From DATJKD01 sp963728295 (lineage in GTDB: Bacteria > Pseudomonadota > Gammaproteobacteria > Steroidobacterales > Steroidobacteraceae): 58,513 nucleotides of DNA. Below the pieces are notes generated by a model. It did no database searches, was not told the origin of the DNA, and worked only from the letters and a program-made list of their open reading frames with translations. Below are positions 1 through 7,941 of this stretch, in pieces. The stretch covers positions 1 through 58,513 of the forward strand of contig CAVSKB010000014.1 in the NCBI GenBank assembly GCA_963728295.1. The letters are read 5' to 3'. Positions within the stretch are counted from its first letter, which is position 1. Each line of letters starts with the position of its first letter. The position numbers and the translations under genes are program-made.

Positions 1-958
1 GAACGTGCTTCAGGAATTCAGCGGGCAGCTGCGACGGATCGAGCAGTCGATCGAATAGAACCTTGCAACTCGCGTTGCAGACTACGGCGCGCGCCTCGTA
101 TTCGTCACCACAGGCGGTGACGACCTTCGTAACTCGGCCGTCCGCCGCCTCCACCTTGACGACCTCGGCGTCGGTTCGAATCTGCAAGCCATGACGGCGG
201 CCCGACTCCGCGATAGCGTCGCTGATCGCGCCCATTCCGCCGCGAATAAAACCCCAGCCGCCAGCCCCCTCGTGTTCGCCCATGATGTGGTGCAGGACGA
301 CGTAGGCCGAGCCTGGTGTTCTCGGCCCGGCGAACGTTCCGATTGAGCAGTAATAGCCCAGCACCGCGCGGGTGACGCTGTGCTCGAACCACCGTGACAG
401 ATAGTCGTCCGCGCTCATCGTCAGCAGGTCGACGATACGATAGAAGTTCTTCCCGATCCGGCGATACTTCCACGCGAGCTTGAACAGGTCGCGCAGGCCC
501 TTGAAGTCGCGCCTCGCGGGGTCGGCCGGCGTTTCGAACAGCAGCTTGCGCACGACATTGGCCGCGTCGTTCAAGTGCGCGTCGAACTCGGGATAGATCG
601 CGCCATCGTGGCGCGAGAAACGGGCGAACTGTCGCGCCGTCCTTGCGACGTCCCCGCTGAAAACGATGAAGTCGTCAGTTCCGATGGGACAGAAGAGGTC
701 AGTGGCGGGCAGCACGGTCAGGCCTAGCTCGCGCAGCCCGAGCTCCCGGATGATCTTCGGGTGCAACAGGCTCATGACATACGAGAAGGTCGACGTCCTG
801 AAACCGGGTGCGAACTCCTCGGTGACCGCCGCACCACCGATGACATCGCGGCGCTCGAGCGCAATAGTCTTAATGCCGTTCCGCGCGAGATATGCGCCGC
901 AGGTCAGGCCGTTGTGGCCGGCACCGATGATGACGACGTCATAACGTGCTGCCGCCAT
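1..958 (-). CDS. NAD(P)/FAD-dependent oxidoreductase, phytoene desaturase-like (3' end outside window)
   Basis: The reverse strand is open from an ATG at 956-958 to the window edge, giving about 319 residues with no stop. The N-terminus has the dinucleotide-binding Rossmann fingerprint VVIIGAGHNGLTCGAYLA, followed by LERRDVIGGAAVTEEF, which is the classic flavin-binding start of the phytoene dehydrogenase/carotenoid isomerase-like (PYROXD2, COG1233) family. A later stretch reads GGWGFIRGGMGAISDAIA, also typical of this family. Full members run about 500-550 residues, so roughly 200 C-terminal residues are missing. The substrate cannot be told: relatives range from carotenoid desaturases to uncharacterised amine or polyene oxidoreductases. 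A cytosolic or membrane-associated flavoenzyme is inferred. Confidence 0.88.
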   Translation of the reverse strand, partial: MAAARYDVVIIGAGHNGLTCGAYLARNGIKTIALERRDVIGGAAVTEEFAPGFRTSTFSYVMSLLHPKIIRELGLRELGLTVLPATDLFCPIGTDDFIVFSGDVARTARQFARFSRHDGAIYPEFDAHLNDAANVVRKLLFETPADPARRDFKGLRDLFKLAWKYRRIGKNFYRIVDLLTMSADDYLSRWFEHSVTRAVLGYYCSIGTFAGPRTPGSAYVVLHHIMGEHEGAGGWGFIRGGMGAISDAIAESGRRHGLQIRTDAEVVKVEAADGRVTKVVTACGDEYEARAVVCNASCKVLFDRLLDPSQLPAEFLKHV

Positions 959-1287
959 GTTCGGATGTACTCGTGAGCCGCCCGATGCCTGAGTGGCGAG
1001 TGAATGAATGTAAAGACCTTATCGCGACGGGACAAGGCTGTCGGCGGGCGAGGAGCGAGGTCCCGAAGGCGACGCAGGTGGCTCACCTTCGGCTATTCAC
1101 CGATTCAAGTTGCGACGACGAGCGAGTCTTCCGCGACGCCAGATGGTGATTACTGGCCAGCCTACGTGCGACCATGCGGGAGTTTTGCGTGAATCAGTCC
1201 TGCACGGTCCTGCATCGTTGGGCATTCGACTGCAACGGGCGCCCAGCTAACCTGTTGATGCAGTTAAAGTTTCAAACTTCGGCCCGA

Positions 1288-1334
1288 GACTGAAAATCCG
1301 CGTGTCGGTGGTTCGATTCCGCCCCTGGCCACCA
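1288..1334 (+). tRNA. 3' half remnant of tRNA-Phe (GAA), likely attachment-site scar
   Basis: The segment starts with GACTGAAAATCCGCG, an anticodon loop CTGAAAA (GAA, Phe) with the 3' anticodon strand TCCGC. It continues into a perfect T arm (GGTGG, loop TTCGATT, CCGCC), then CCTGGCC, discriminator A and encoded CCA. The 5' half is absent: the bases before the loop (CGAGA) do not pair with TCCGC, and no GGCCAGG acceptor strand lies upstream. Not a functional tRNA. A 3'-end duplicate of this kind is what tyrosine-recombinase elements leave when they insert into a tRNA gene. Confidence 0.75.
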
Positions 1335-1348
1335 CCCCCACTTTTTTG

Positions 1349-1440
1349 AAGCGCAACGGTTTTCCGGCATCGCCGGCGGACCATCGGCGGCCGCGCGGGG
1401 CGGAAATCGGCCGACCACCGGACTTCCGGATATTAGGTCG
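1349..1440. repeat. Dispersed hairpin repeat, copy 1 of 3
   Basis: About 90 bp resembling 12852-12940 and 23584-23680. Shared blocks include CCGGCATC-CCGGCGGA, GAAATCGGCCGACCA and CGGACTTCCGGATAT. The right half can fold (CGG-ACTT-CCG nested inside outer pairs). It begins 15 bp after the tRNA-Phe remnant. Confidence 0.6.
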
Positions 1441-1466
1441 GTCCCACGCCATCCCGCCAACCGTTC

Positions 1467-3680
1467 TCACTGCACGGCGGTGCGATCGGGCACCAGCCCT
1501 TCGGCGCGCATGCGCGCGAGCTCGCGGCGCTGCTCATCGAGACGCATTCGGATGTTCTTTCGCAGCGTCTCGTAGCGCGGAGTCCCGCGCAGCGCCTCGA
1601 AGGCAGGTTCCGCCTCCATGCCATACCACCACGCGTTATACCGGACTCCGGCGGCGATGGCCCGCTCCAGCATCGCCAAGGCAGCCTCGAGATCGCCATT
1701 GAGCGCGAGCGCGACGGGATGCCATCTGTAGTACCAGTACTCCGATCGGCCACTGCTCACTTCGCGGTTCATGCGACCAATGATCTCCGCAAGGAGCCGC
1801 CGACCGCGCTCCTCCTGCCCGTCCTTGATCAGCAGGTCCGCCAGCGCGATGGGTCCGTCGCGTAGCGGCGAGGCACCGGTCAGCGACGGGTGCCCGGCGG
1901 CATCCCAGCTCACGTCGGCGATGGGCTCGAGCGCGGCCCGCGCGCGAGCAAAGTCCCCGGTCGCCCGCGCATGCATCCGGATCGCGCTGAGGACCAGACC
2001 GTGGATGTTCGGCGCGCTGGTTCGTAGTGCCAATACCTCATAGGCGGCCTCGCCCGCGCGCAACCAGTCACGCTGGTACATGGCAACCATCGTCCGGGGG
2101 ACGGCAGCTTCGCCGCGCGATTGGTCGATGGCTTGCTGCGCCGCTGCGGGTTCATCCAGGTCCAGGTAGCCCTGGATGAGTATCCGTCGCGCAGCCTCGA
2201 GCAGTGGATCGATCGCCAACGCCTGTTCACAGTACCGGATGCCTTCGGCTTGCCGTCCCCCGTTGAATATTCGAACTTCGCAGAGCCGCACGAGGGCCGG
2301 CAGATACCGGGGCTTGCGCTCAAGCACCTTTTCGAGCAGCTCGCTCGCTCCAGCCACGTCGCCGCGCTCGTAGGACAGAAACACGGCCTTGGTGACGTCG
2401 TAGGCGGGCTCGAGAGGATCAATCCTGCGCGCGCGGTCGAGCAGCTCGAGAGCCTCATCGCGCCGAGCAGGAGTCTCGTACAGCAGGGCCGCGAGACCAG
2501 CATAGCCCGGTGCCGAGTTCGGGCTCAGCTCCAGACCGCGTCGGTAGTCCGCCTCGGCGGCGGACAGATCATCGAACGCGGCAAGATGCGCGCGCTCCAA
2601 GTAGGCGTCGCCGTTCTCGGGATCGAGCTCGAGGGCCTTCGCAACCAGCTCCTTACCGTGGCGGAGCGCGCGCTTGAATCGCTCCTGCCGATCGTCAGTG
2701 ACTTCGTATTCCGCGACGAAGACCTCCGCCGCAGCCTGATTTACATAGGCGTCGGCGAACTGTGGGTCCGCGCGTATGGCACGCTCGAAATGGCCGATGG
2801 CGTCCTTCGTGTCGACGACCCGATCGTTCGCGAGCAGGCTGCGGCCTTGCAGGAAGGCGAGATAAGCGTCTAGGTTTTTGGTGCCCTGCCCCGTCAGTCG
2901 ATCGACTGCGCTCGCATCGAGGCTGAGCTCGAGGGCGCGTGTGACCTGCACGGCGATCTCGTCCTGGACCTCGAAGATGTCACCGGGTGGGCGGTCGAAC
3001 CGCATCGACCAGACATCCGCTCCCGTCTGCGTGTCGATCAGCTGCGTCGTCACCCGCATCCGGGTACGGTCGCTCTGCACACTGCCTTCGAGCAGGTAGC
3101 GCGCACCCAACTGGCGACCGATCTCGCGCGCATCGGCCCTCTTGTCCCCGAACGCAAATGATGAGGTGCGTGAGATGACGTCGAGCTCCGCGAGGTTCGC
3201 GAGCTGGTGCAGGACGGATTCGGCGATGCCCATGGCAAGCACCTCGCCGTCTTTCGACGTACTCAGGTTCTGGAAAGGCAGCACCGCGATGGCCGGATGC
3301 GCTGTCCCGATACCGCCCAGATTCGATTGCCGCACGAGCAGCACCGCGACCGTCGCGAGGAGCACGCCGATGATGAAAACATCGGCGTAGCGACGCGGCC
3401 CGTGTGTGACTGGGCGCGCTACACCCTCCGCTGCCGTGTCGAGCGCGATGCCGCGATCGCCCGCCTCGTAGAACCAGGCGAGCGCCACGGCCACCGGAAA
3501 GCCGAGGATGGCAGTCACGATCAGGGAGACCATCACCCAGCGTGGGACTCCCAGCGGCTCGAAGGTGACGTCGGCGATCTGCAGCAGCAGCCAGGCGATG
3601 ACGGCATAGCTCGCCGCGACGCGGATCACCCCCCGCTCGCGCATACGGTGCAACCAACCGCTGGTTTCCCGATTCGTCAT
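1467..3680 (-). CDS. Transmembrane TolB/FlgO-like TPR protein
   Basis: 737 residues. Three hydrophobic segments lie near residues 20-37, 48-70 and 100-117. They are followed by a FlgO/TolB-like domain (about 128-265) with IAVLPFQNLS, AREIGRQLGARYLLEGSVQ and the WSMRFDRPPGDIFEVQDEI block. The rest is tetratricopeptide repeats (for example HFERAIRADPQFADAY) ending in the TPR end-of-group sequence FEALRGTPRYETLRKNI. This architecture is common in gammaproteobacteria and often annotated as adenylate-cyclase- or CadC-like, but no cyclase or DNA-binding domain is present. A scaffold or regulatory role at the inner membrane is inferred. It is the only apparently intact, non-TIR member of four related genes in the window (compare 5913-6560, 27716-28936, 37872-39650). 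Confidence 0.85.
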   Translation of the reverse strand: MTNRETSGWLHRMRERGVIRVAASYAVIAWLLLQIADVTFEPLGVPRWVMVSLIVTAILGFPVAVALAWFYEAGDRGIALDTAAEGVARPVTHGPRRYADVFIIGVLLATVAVLLVRQSNLGGIGTAHPAIAVLPFQNLSTSKDGEVLAMGIAESVLHQLANLAELDVISRTSSFAFGDKRADAREIGRQLGARYLLEGSVQSDRTRMRVTTQLIDTQTGADVWSMRFDRPPGDIFEVQDEIAVQVTRALELSLDASAVDRLTGQGTKNLDAYLAFLQGRSLLANDRVVDTKDAIGHFERAIRADPQFADAYVNQAAAEVFVAEYEVTDDRQERFKRALRHGKELVAKALELDPENGDAYLERAHLAAFDDLSAAEADYRRGLELSPNSAPGYAGLAALLYETPARRDEALELLDRARRIDPLEPAYDVTKAVFLSYERGDVAGASELLEKVLERKPRYLPALVRLCEVRIFNGGRQAEGIRYCEQALAIDPLLEAARRILIQGYLDLDEPAAAQQAIDQSRGEAAVPRTMVAMYQRDWLRAGEAAYEVLALRTSAPNIHGLVLSAIRMHARATGDFARARAALEPIADVSWDAAGHPSLTGASPLRDGPIALADLLIKDGQEERGRRLLAEIIGRMNREVSSGRSEYWYYRWHPVALALNGDLEAALAMLERAIAAGVRYNAWWYGMEAEPAFEALRGTPRYETLRKNIRMRLDEQRRELARMRAEGLVPDRTAVQ

Positions 3681-3733
3681 TGGCGGCGCAGAGCTTACGT
3701 CCTCGCGGCGCCAGGCGGCCAGTCAACCCGTTC

Positions 3734-3862
3734 TCAGCCGCGAGGGTGCGACGTTGTAGCTCGGCCGGTAGCCTCATCCATCCACGCCTCCCACTGCCGC
3801 CCAGTCAGGTTGTAGGCGCGCTCCATCGCGGCTTCATCGGGTGTGACGTAGCGTCCGCACAC
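3734..3862 (-). pseudogene. 5' remnant of an SRAP-family (YedK/HMCES-like) gene
   Basis: From a GTG at 3860-3862 the reverse strand reads (V/M)CGRYVTPDEAAMERAYNLT and then GRQWEAWMDEATGRATTSH before a stop. The start MCGRYVTPDEAA with Cys2 is the hallmark N-terminus of SRAP proteins, where Cys2 is the residue that crosslinks to abasic sites in single-stranded DNA. A full SRAP protein has about 200-240 residues; only about 42 remain, so this is a truncated fragment. Two further fragments of the same gene start occur at 13137-13193 and 52711-52743. Confidence 0.6.
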
Positions 3863-4023
3863 CGGCGCCCAAACGGCGAGCTGGTTCAATACACGGCCGT
3901 CGTAGACCGGCAACGGCGGCCTGAGGTCGGTGGCGTGGCGGTCCGCCCAAGGCGCCGTGCGTAACCTTGCGGGCTTTGCCCAGCGGAGCGCAGTCCAGAA
4001 TTTTCGGTGCGATATCGTGCGGA

Positions 4024-4515
4024 CTAGGATTCCAGCCGTCCCACGCTCGCGCCCAGGGTAACAAGAAGCTCGTCGAGTTGCTCGAACTGTCTCGACCATC
4101 ACATCCGCCGCCCCGGTGCCGGCAGCGTCGAGAGCTTCCTTCGAGGGATAAAGGTCGTGCACGACGAGCAATGTCTTGCCGCCTTTTTCTTCGAAGGTCA
4201 CCGTCGTGATGGCGCCGTCCGGACTCTCCTCATTGCTCCAGGAGAGGCGCGAATGTGGTGTCACTTCCTGGTACTTGCCGAAGAACGCCGATGGGTTCCG
4301 GGTCCCCGGGCGAACACCAGTCGGTACCCGCCCCCGACACGAACATCCATCTCGCAGGAAAGCAGGGTCATGCCAATCGATTTCGGCACCCACCACCGCT
4401 TGAACAGCTCGGGCTGGGTCCACGCTTCGAACACGATGCGTGCCGGGCCATTGAAGGTTCGCGTGACCACGAGCTCACGCTCGGACTTCCGCTCTACCGT
4501 CGTGTAGTTCTTCAT
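4024..4515 (-). pseudogene. SRPBCC / AHSA1-family protein, two frameshifts
   Basis: The reading starts at ATG 4515 with MKNYTTVERKSERELVVTRT and WTQPELFKRWWVPKSIG, typical of AHSA1-like SRPBCC (START-fold) ligand-binding proteins. It shifts frame near 4300-4312 to continue NPSAFFGKYQEVTPHSRLSW and HDLYPSKEALDAAG. It shifts again near 4085-4095 to end QFEQLDELLVTLGASVGRLE and a TAG at 4024-4026. With both shifts undone it is a normal length of about 160 residues. It lies 9 bp downstream of the ArsR gene, the usual ArsR-AHSA1 operon. Either a recent pseudogene or a site of base-calling errors. Confidence 0.8.
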
Positions 4516-4524
4516 GGGGTCAGC

Positions 4525-4890
4525 TCACTTTCTCTTCCTGCGTTCATCGGCCTTTTCCCGCCGTTTCAGTTCCTCAATAACCTTATCCAGCTCGTCGAAG
4601 CGTGCAGCCCAGAGCTGGCGGTACCGCTCGATCCATGCCGCCTCCTCTTCTAGTTGGCGCGGCCCGAGCTTGCAGGTCCGCACGCGGCCGACCTTCTCTG
4701 TGGTGACGAGTCCCGCCTGCTCCAAGACGCCGACATGCTTCTTCATGCCCGTAAGGGTCATGTGGAATTTCTCGGCAAGGTCCGTGATCGAGGCGTCCGC
4801 ACGCCCAAGCTGCTCCAGAACGCCGCGTCGTGTAGCGTCCGAGAGCGCGGCGAATGAGGCATCAAAGCGGCTCGAGCTATACTGAACCAT
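4525..4890 (-). CDS. ArsR-family winged-helix transcriptional regulator
   Basis: 121 residues from ATG 4888-4890 (MVQYSSSRFDASFAALSDAT). The winged-helix region carries DATRRGVLEQLGRADASITD, LAEKFHMTLTGMKKHVGVLE and QAGLVTTEKVGRVRTCKLG, the usual ArsR helix-turn-helix and wing. The tail is charged. No Cys metal-site motif is seen, so it probably belongs to the non-metal group that partners AHSA1 proteins. The start is chosen because it begins at the regulator domain and sits inside a perfect 26-bp palindrome (4878-4903), which implies autorepression. The frame is open further upstream, but that extension has no domain content. Confidence 0.88.
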   Translation of the reverse strand: MVQYSSSRFDASFAALSDATRRGVLEQLGRADASITDLAEKFHMTLTGMKKHVGVLEQAGLVTTEKVGRVRTCKLGPRQLEEEAAWIERYRQLWAARFDELDKVIEELKRREKADERRKRK

Positions 4891-4903
4891 ATGGTTCAGT
4901 ATA
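4878..4903. promoter_or_regulatory. Perfect 26-bp palindromic operator over the ArsR start codon
   Basis: The half-site TATACTGAACCAT is followed directly by its exact complement, centred between 4890 and 4891. The palindrome contains the ATG of the ArsR gene. AT-rich flanks (TATAAC) could supply a -10 box. Dimeric ArsR binding here would block both transcription and initiation; this is inferred from symmetry and position. Confidence 0.75.
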
Positions 4904-4968
4904 TAACACACGAGTTGGCGGGCATGCAAGGGAGTCGAGCGCGTGCGATGCCGAACGAGAGGATCTCC

Positions 4969-5055
4969 ATGTCGAAGTTGAATCAGCTGATCGGGCTGCA
5001 GACGAGCAATTTGAGTGTGCGGGAGCTCGCCCGCGCCCTGGGGCTGTATAGGTAG
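4969..5055 (+). pseudogene. Possible IS21 IstA transposase N-terminal remnant
   Basis: A short frame from ATG 4969 after GAGAGGATCTCC encodes 28 residues ending LSVRELARALGLYR and a stop. The phrase resembles the N-terminal helix-turn-helix of IS21-family IstA proteins (LS-REIARALGLSR). Nothing of the rest of an IS21 element is present, so this is at most a scar, and resemblance to other HTH starts is possible. Confidence 0.35.
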
Positions 5056-5500
5056 CGGACGGGTACGCGTTCGAGTCGAGACAGATTGCGTTCCCACGCC
5101 TGTTCGGTAACGGCAAAAATCTCGTCGAGACGATGCACGCGCTCGGCGATAAAGTCAGGACGGCTAATGAATCCATCGCGGCCGGGAATCGGTCAGCCAG
5201 ACGCGACATGGCACTGCCTCCTCTAGAAAACGTGATCACGAGCTCGGCGTGATATTCGCCCGCGCAGCGCAGCGACGATCAGCGATTTTCCGAAAAGCCG
5301 GTAGCGCCGCGGGCACACAGCAATTCTGAAGCAGGCGGAGGTCGGTTCGCTGATCGGAGAGCTGTGTTGGTAGCGCAGGCGGTGGACGACCGAGCACTGT
5401 TTTCCCTTTATCGCGGCGCGAGCCGGGGGCGATCGCGTCTAAGCACGGTTCACGTCGTCGGGCTTAAGCTAGGTGTCTAAGCTGCGTGCGGGAGATGCTT
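5056..5500. other. Intergenic region with small decayed coding traces
   Basis: No intact gene. On the reverse strand, near 5058-5185, one frame reads GFISRPDFIAERVHRLDEIF and AVTEQAWERNLSRLERVPV, which looks protein-like. It is out of frame with the nearby ATG (MSRLADRFPAAMD) preceded by GAGGAGG at about 5219. This may be a small frameshifted gene of unknown function. The remainder to 5500 carries the promoter of the DUF2277 gene. Confidence 0.4.
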
Positions 5501-5788
5501 ATGTGCCGCAATATCAAGACCTTGTTTAACTTTGAGCCGCCGGCTACAGAAGAAGAGATTCGGGCGTCCGCTTTGCAGTTCGTCCGGAAGCTGAGCGGCT
5601 TCAACCACCCATCCAAGATCAACGAGGCAGCTTTCAACCGAGCTGTTGAGCAGGTCAGTGATGCAGCGTGGCTCCTGGTAGGCACGCTAGTCACTCTGGC
5701 GCCACCCAAAGACAGAAAGGTGGAACGGGCAAAGGCCATCGCAGAGGGGGCAAAACGGTTCGGCGGCGGCCAGGCCCGCAGTGCGTAG
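5501..5788 (+). CDS. DUF2277 family protein
   Basis: 95 residues from ATG 5501, with GGGAG about 7 bases upstream; the earlier in-frame GTG at 5486 would swallow this ribosome-binding site. The start MCRNIKTLFNFEPPATEEEI, the middle LQFVRKLSGFNHPSKINEA and the end VERAKAIAEGAKRFGGG match the highly conserved DUF2277 small-protein family. Function is unknown. The 3' end faces the TPR fragment at 5913-6560 across about 125 bp. Confidence 0.9.
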   Translation: MCRNIKTLFNFEPPATEEEIRASALQFVRKLSGFNHPSKINEAAFNRAVEQVSDAAWLLVGTLVTLAPPKDRKVERAKAIAEGAKRFGGGQARSA

Positions 5789-5912
5789 CCGCGGCCATGG
5801 GCGTGACGAACGCGGGGCTCACCCGCTGAGGAATCGAGCGCGTTGCCTTCGGTGCTACCCCGCGCTTCTTCTTCGTTGTTCTCATCGCGAACGAATGGGC
5901 ACCGCTTCTTCG

Positions 5913-6560
5913 CTACTTCGGTACCTTCACGTCGAACTCGATCGCTGCGAGCTGCTCGGGGGCCATGCCATGTTTGCGCAAGAACGGCAGCCAGCGAGAG
6001 GTCCGAGTGGAGGTTGACGAACATCGGATAAGGCGGAATCGAACCTAGGTCTATGTTGTGGTACTGGGCCGCTTTGTCCAACCACTGAAATGCACCGTCG
6101 GTGTCGCCGCGGAACGCGAACACCATCGCAACTGAAACGGCAGACGTCCTAGGATACTTCTGGATCAATTCGGCAATTGCATGATCGGATTCGGAACTCA
6201 TCCCCAGGGAGTGGTAGGCCATCGATAAGCCTGGTAGTCGCCACTGCTCGTCAGGCTCTAGCTTCATCTCCTCGAGCGCAGCTTTGCCGTCTCCCTTCTG
6301 TAGGTATGCTTCGCCAATGTAGTAGTGCTCAGCGATGCTACGCGGCGCCAGACTGAGCACCGTGCGGGATGCGGCGATGGCCTCGTCAAGGCGCCCAGCG
6401 TGAGACTTCGCTATCCCGAGTTGCTCATGTCCCACGTAGTTCAGCGGGTCGCGATCCACTTGATACTCAAAGAGTCGAATGGCGTCCTCAATTCGGCCAA
6501 GGCGCCGCGCCACAAAGCAGGCCGTGCCGACGACGTCTTCGGCGCCGCTCGCGGCCGGTG
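5913..6560 (-). pseudogene. 3' fragment of a TolB/TPR protein, frameshifted
   Basis: The reverse strand encodes TPR units (DAIRLFEYQVDRDPLNYVGH, DEAIAASRTVLSLAPRSIAE) and then WLDKAAQYHNIDLGSIPPYP and MFVNLHSDL. The frame is lost at about 6005. One base over, it continues WLPFLRKHGMAPEQLAAIEF and DVKVPK to a TAG at 5913-5915, the normal ending of TolB-TPR proteins. The frame is open upstream to the stop of the lipoprotein gene at 6564 with no start and no TolB domain, so the 5' two-thirds is missing. A decayed paralogue of the gene at 1467-3680. Confidence 0.75.
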
Positions 6561-6563
6561 AAA

Positions 6564-6995
6564 TTACTCCTTCTGAACGTGCAACCGCACGGACTTGACG
6601 GTTGAGCTCACGAGCTCGAGTGCGAATCTTGGTTCGGTCAAATCCTTCTTGACCAGCACGTCCTCTTCGTCGTCCATCTCGATGTCGTACCGGCTCGTAT
6701 CGAGTTGATCTTCGAAAGTGTTCTTGATGACGCGAGCAACGTGGTCTTCGCTCGTGCCGTCGTCGATCACGACTCTGACGTCCTGAGTCGCGCCGCCCTT
6801 CGGCGTCACGCGGAACAGGATTTCGCCGTCCGAGTTCGCGCCTTCGCTGACCTCGATGCGCCAGGCGTTGGAGTAGCTCTGCTTGCCGCTCGACGGTGCC
6901 GCGGCGGCCTCCGCCGGAGTCGGCGGGGTTGTTCCGCAGCCGAGCAGATTCAAACCGATCGCGGCAAGGCCGAGCAGGAGGGGACGCATGGTCAC
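6564..6995 (-). CDS. Putative lipoprotein of unknown function
   Basis: 143 residues. The N-terminus MTMRPLLLGLAAIGLNLLGC is a lipoprotein signal peptide with lipobox LLGC and a Thr/Pro/Ala-rich linker, so the mature protein should be anchored in the outer or inner membrane. The mature part is acidic (IEVSEGANSDGEILFRVTPK, YDIEMDDEEDVLVKKDLTEP) and ends LVSSTVKSVRLHVQKE. A GTG start at 6995 fits a GGAG 10 bases upstream better than the ATG at 6989. I do not recognise the family. Confidence 0.7.
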   Translation of the reverse strand: MTMRPLLLGLAAIGLNLLGCGTTPPTPAEAAAAPSSGKQSYSNAWRIEVSEGANSDGEILFRVTPKGGATQDVRVVIDDGTSEDHVARVIKNTFEDQLDTSRYDIEMDDEEDVLVKKDLTEPRFALELVSSTVKSVRLHVQKE

Positions 6996-7124
6996 AGGAG
7001 ATCTCCGGGAGAGGACTTGTGGCCCAGGTTAGGCACGCGCACTCAGCATTCGAAAACCGTTCGCGGAGCAGATCCTTCCTTCGCGTGATAGGAGCGGAGC
7101 CCCGGCGAACTGCTCGCCAGTCGT

Positions 7125-7355
7125 CTATCGTTCCTTTTGGGTGTCTTCGGGCTTGCGGACCTTTGATCGTGAGCGACCTTCGCGCTCCGCATCGAGCATC
7201 TCGTCAGCTTCCTGCTCGCTGTGCGGCGCGGCCTCCCGGGCCAGCTCTTCCGTGTCGTTTTCCGCGACGAACCGCTCGACATCTTTGCGGTAGCGCCGCG
7301 CCGACTCGTAGTCGCCCTCTCCTTGAATCTTTGGATCGCGATTCTTTTCCGACAT
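7125..7355 (-). CDS. Small hydrophilic protein (stress-island type)
   Basis: 76 residues from ATG 7353-7355, with AGGAGG 7 bases upstream. Very charged: DPKIQGEGDYESARRYRKDV, VAENDTEELAREAAPHSEQE. The phrase QGEGDYESARRY occurs in small hypothetical proteins of proteobacteria that are often found with stress genes; that association is from memory. No known domain, no signal peptide, so probably cytosolic and possibly disordered. Confidence 0.7.
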   Translation of the reverse strand: MSEKNRDPKIQGEGDYESARRYRKDVERFVAENDTEELAREAAPHSEQEADEMLDAEREGRSRSKVRKPEDTQKER

Positions 7356-7503
7356 GATGTAGCCTCCTGGGTCCGATAATCGGGCGCCGCCTGCCAGCCT
7401 CAACCGCACTTTGCCCCCGACGGCTCGGTCTCGCGTCATCAGCCGTACACGCATGGTGCCGTAGGAGAAAACAGGTTCTTTTACGCACCAAAGGATGGTC
7501 CCA

Positions 7504-7887
7504 ATGCACAAAAGCAAGCTCTCAACGGTCGTCATCGACTGTCAGGTGGACGATCTGACCGAAGCGACGCGCTTCTGGAGTGCGGCGCTCGGGCGCAAGG
7601 TCGATACGTCCGAAAGGCCTGCGACGAATAAGTATGTCAAGCTCGGCAGCGGTACCGAAGAGTTGATCGTGTTAGCCCAGAAAGTGCCTCATCCGAGCCG
7701 TGTTCACCTCGATGTTGAAACGGACGACATCGAGGCCGAAGTAAAGCGGCTTGAAGCGCTCGGTGCCAGGCGCATCGAGAAAATCGAGACTTGGTGGGTC
7801 ATGGAAGCGCCAACTGGTCACCGCTTTTGCGTCATCCGTCCTCAGCGCGACGGAAAGATGCCTGATGATGCAAATCGATGGGAGTGA
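7504..7887 (+). CDS. VOC (glyoxalase/bleomycin-resistance) family protein
   Basis: 127 residues from ATG 7504, chosen because AAGG lies 9 bases upstream; the ATG at 7495 overlaps this site. The beta-alpha-beta-beta-beta repeats are visible: STVVIDCQVDDLTEATRFWS, then HLDVETDDIEAEVKRLEALG and WWVMEAPTGHRFCVIRPQR. The usual metal-ligand pattern is only partly kept, so the substrate is unknown. Closest in feel to the glyoxalase-like group (PF18029). It stands alone, convergent with the kup gene. Confidence 0.85.
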   Translation: MHKSKLSTVVIDCQVDDLTEATRFWSAALGRKVDTSERPATNKYVKLGSGTEELIVLAQKVPHPSRVHLDVETDDIEAEVKRLEALGARRIEKIETWWVMEAPTGHRFCVIRPQRDGKMPDDANRWE

Positions 7888-7941
7888 GCTACTCTCTCCG
7901 CATGGGTCGTGTCCACAGCACGTGCGCTCAGCTAGTCCCTG

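Larger units (their letters stand above)
959..1466. other. Intergenic region with tRNA-Phe remnant and repeat copy
   Basis: No coding sequence is supported here. It holds the promoter side of the flavoprotein gene, a 3' tRNA-Phe remnant (1288-1334) and the first copy of a dispersed hairpin repeat (1349-1440). Reverse-strand reading frames over the remnant give the familiar spurious peptide GGIEPPTRGFSV that arises from antisense tRNA sequence. Confidence 0.7.

Noticed and set aside
1264..1470. Short reverse reading frame with GGIEPPTRGFSV
   Set aside because: This peptide is the well-known artefact of translating tRNA-Phe antisense; the region is a tRNA remnant.
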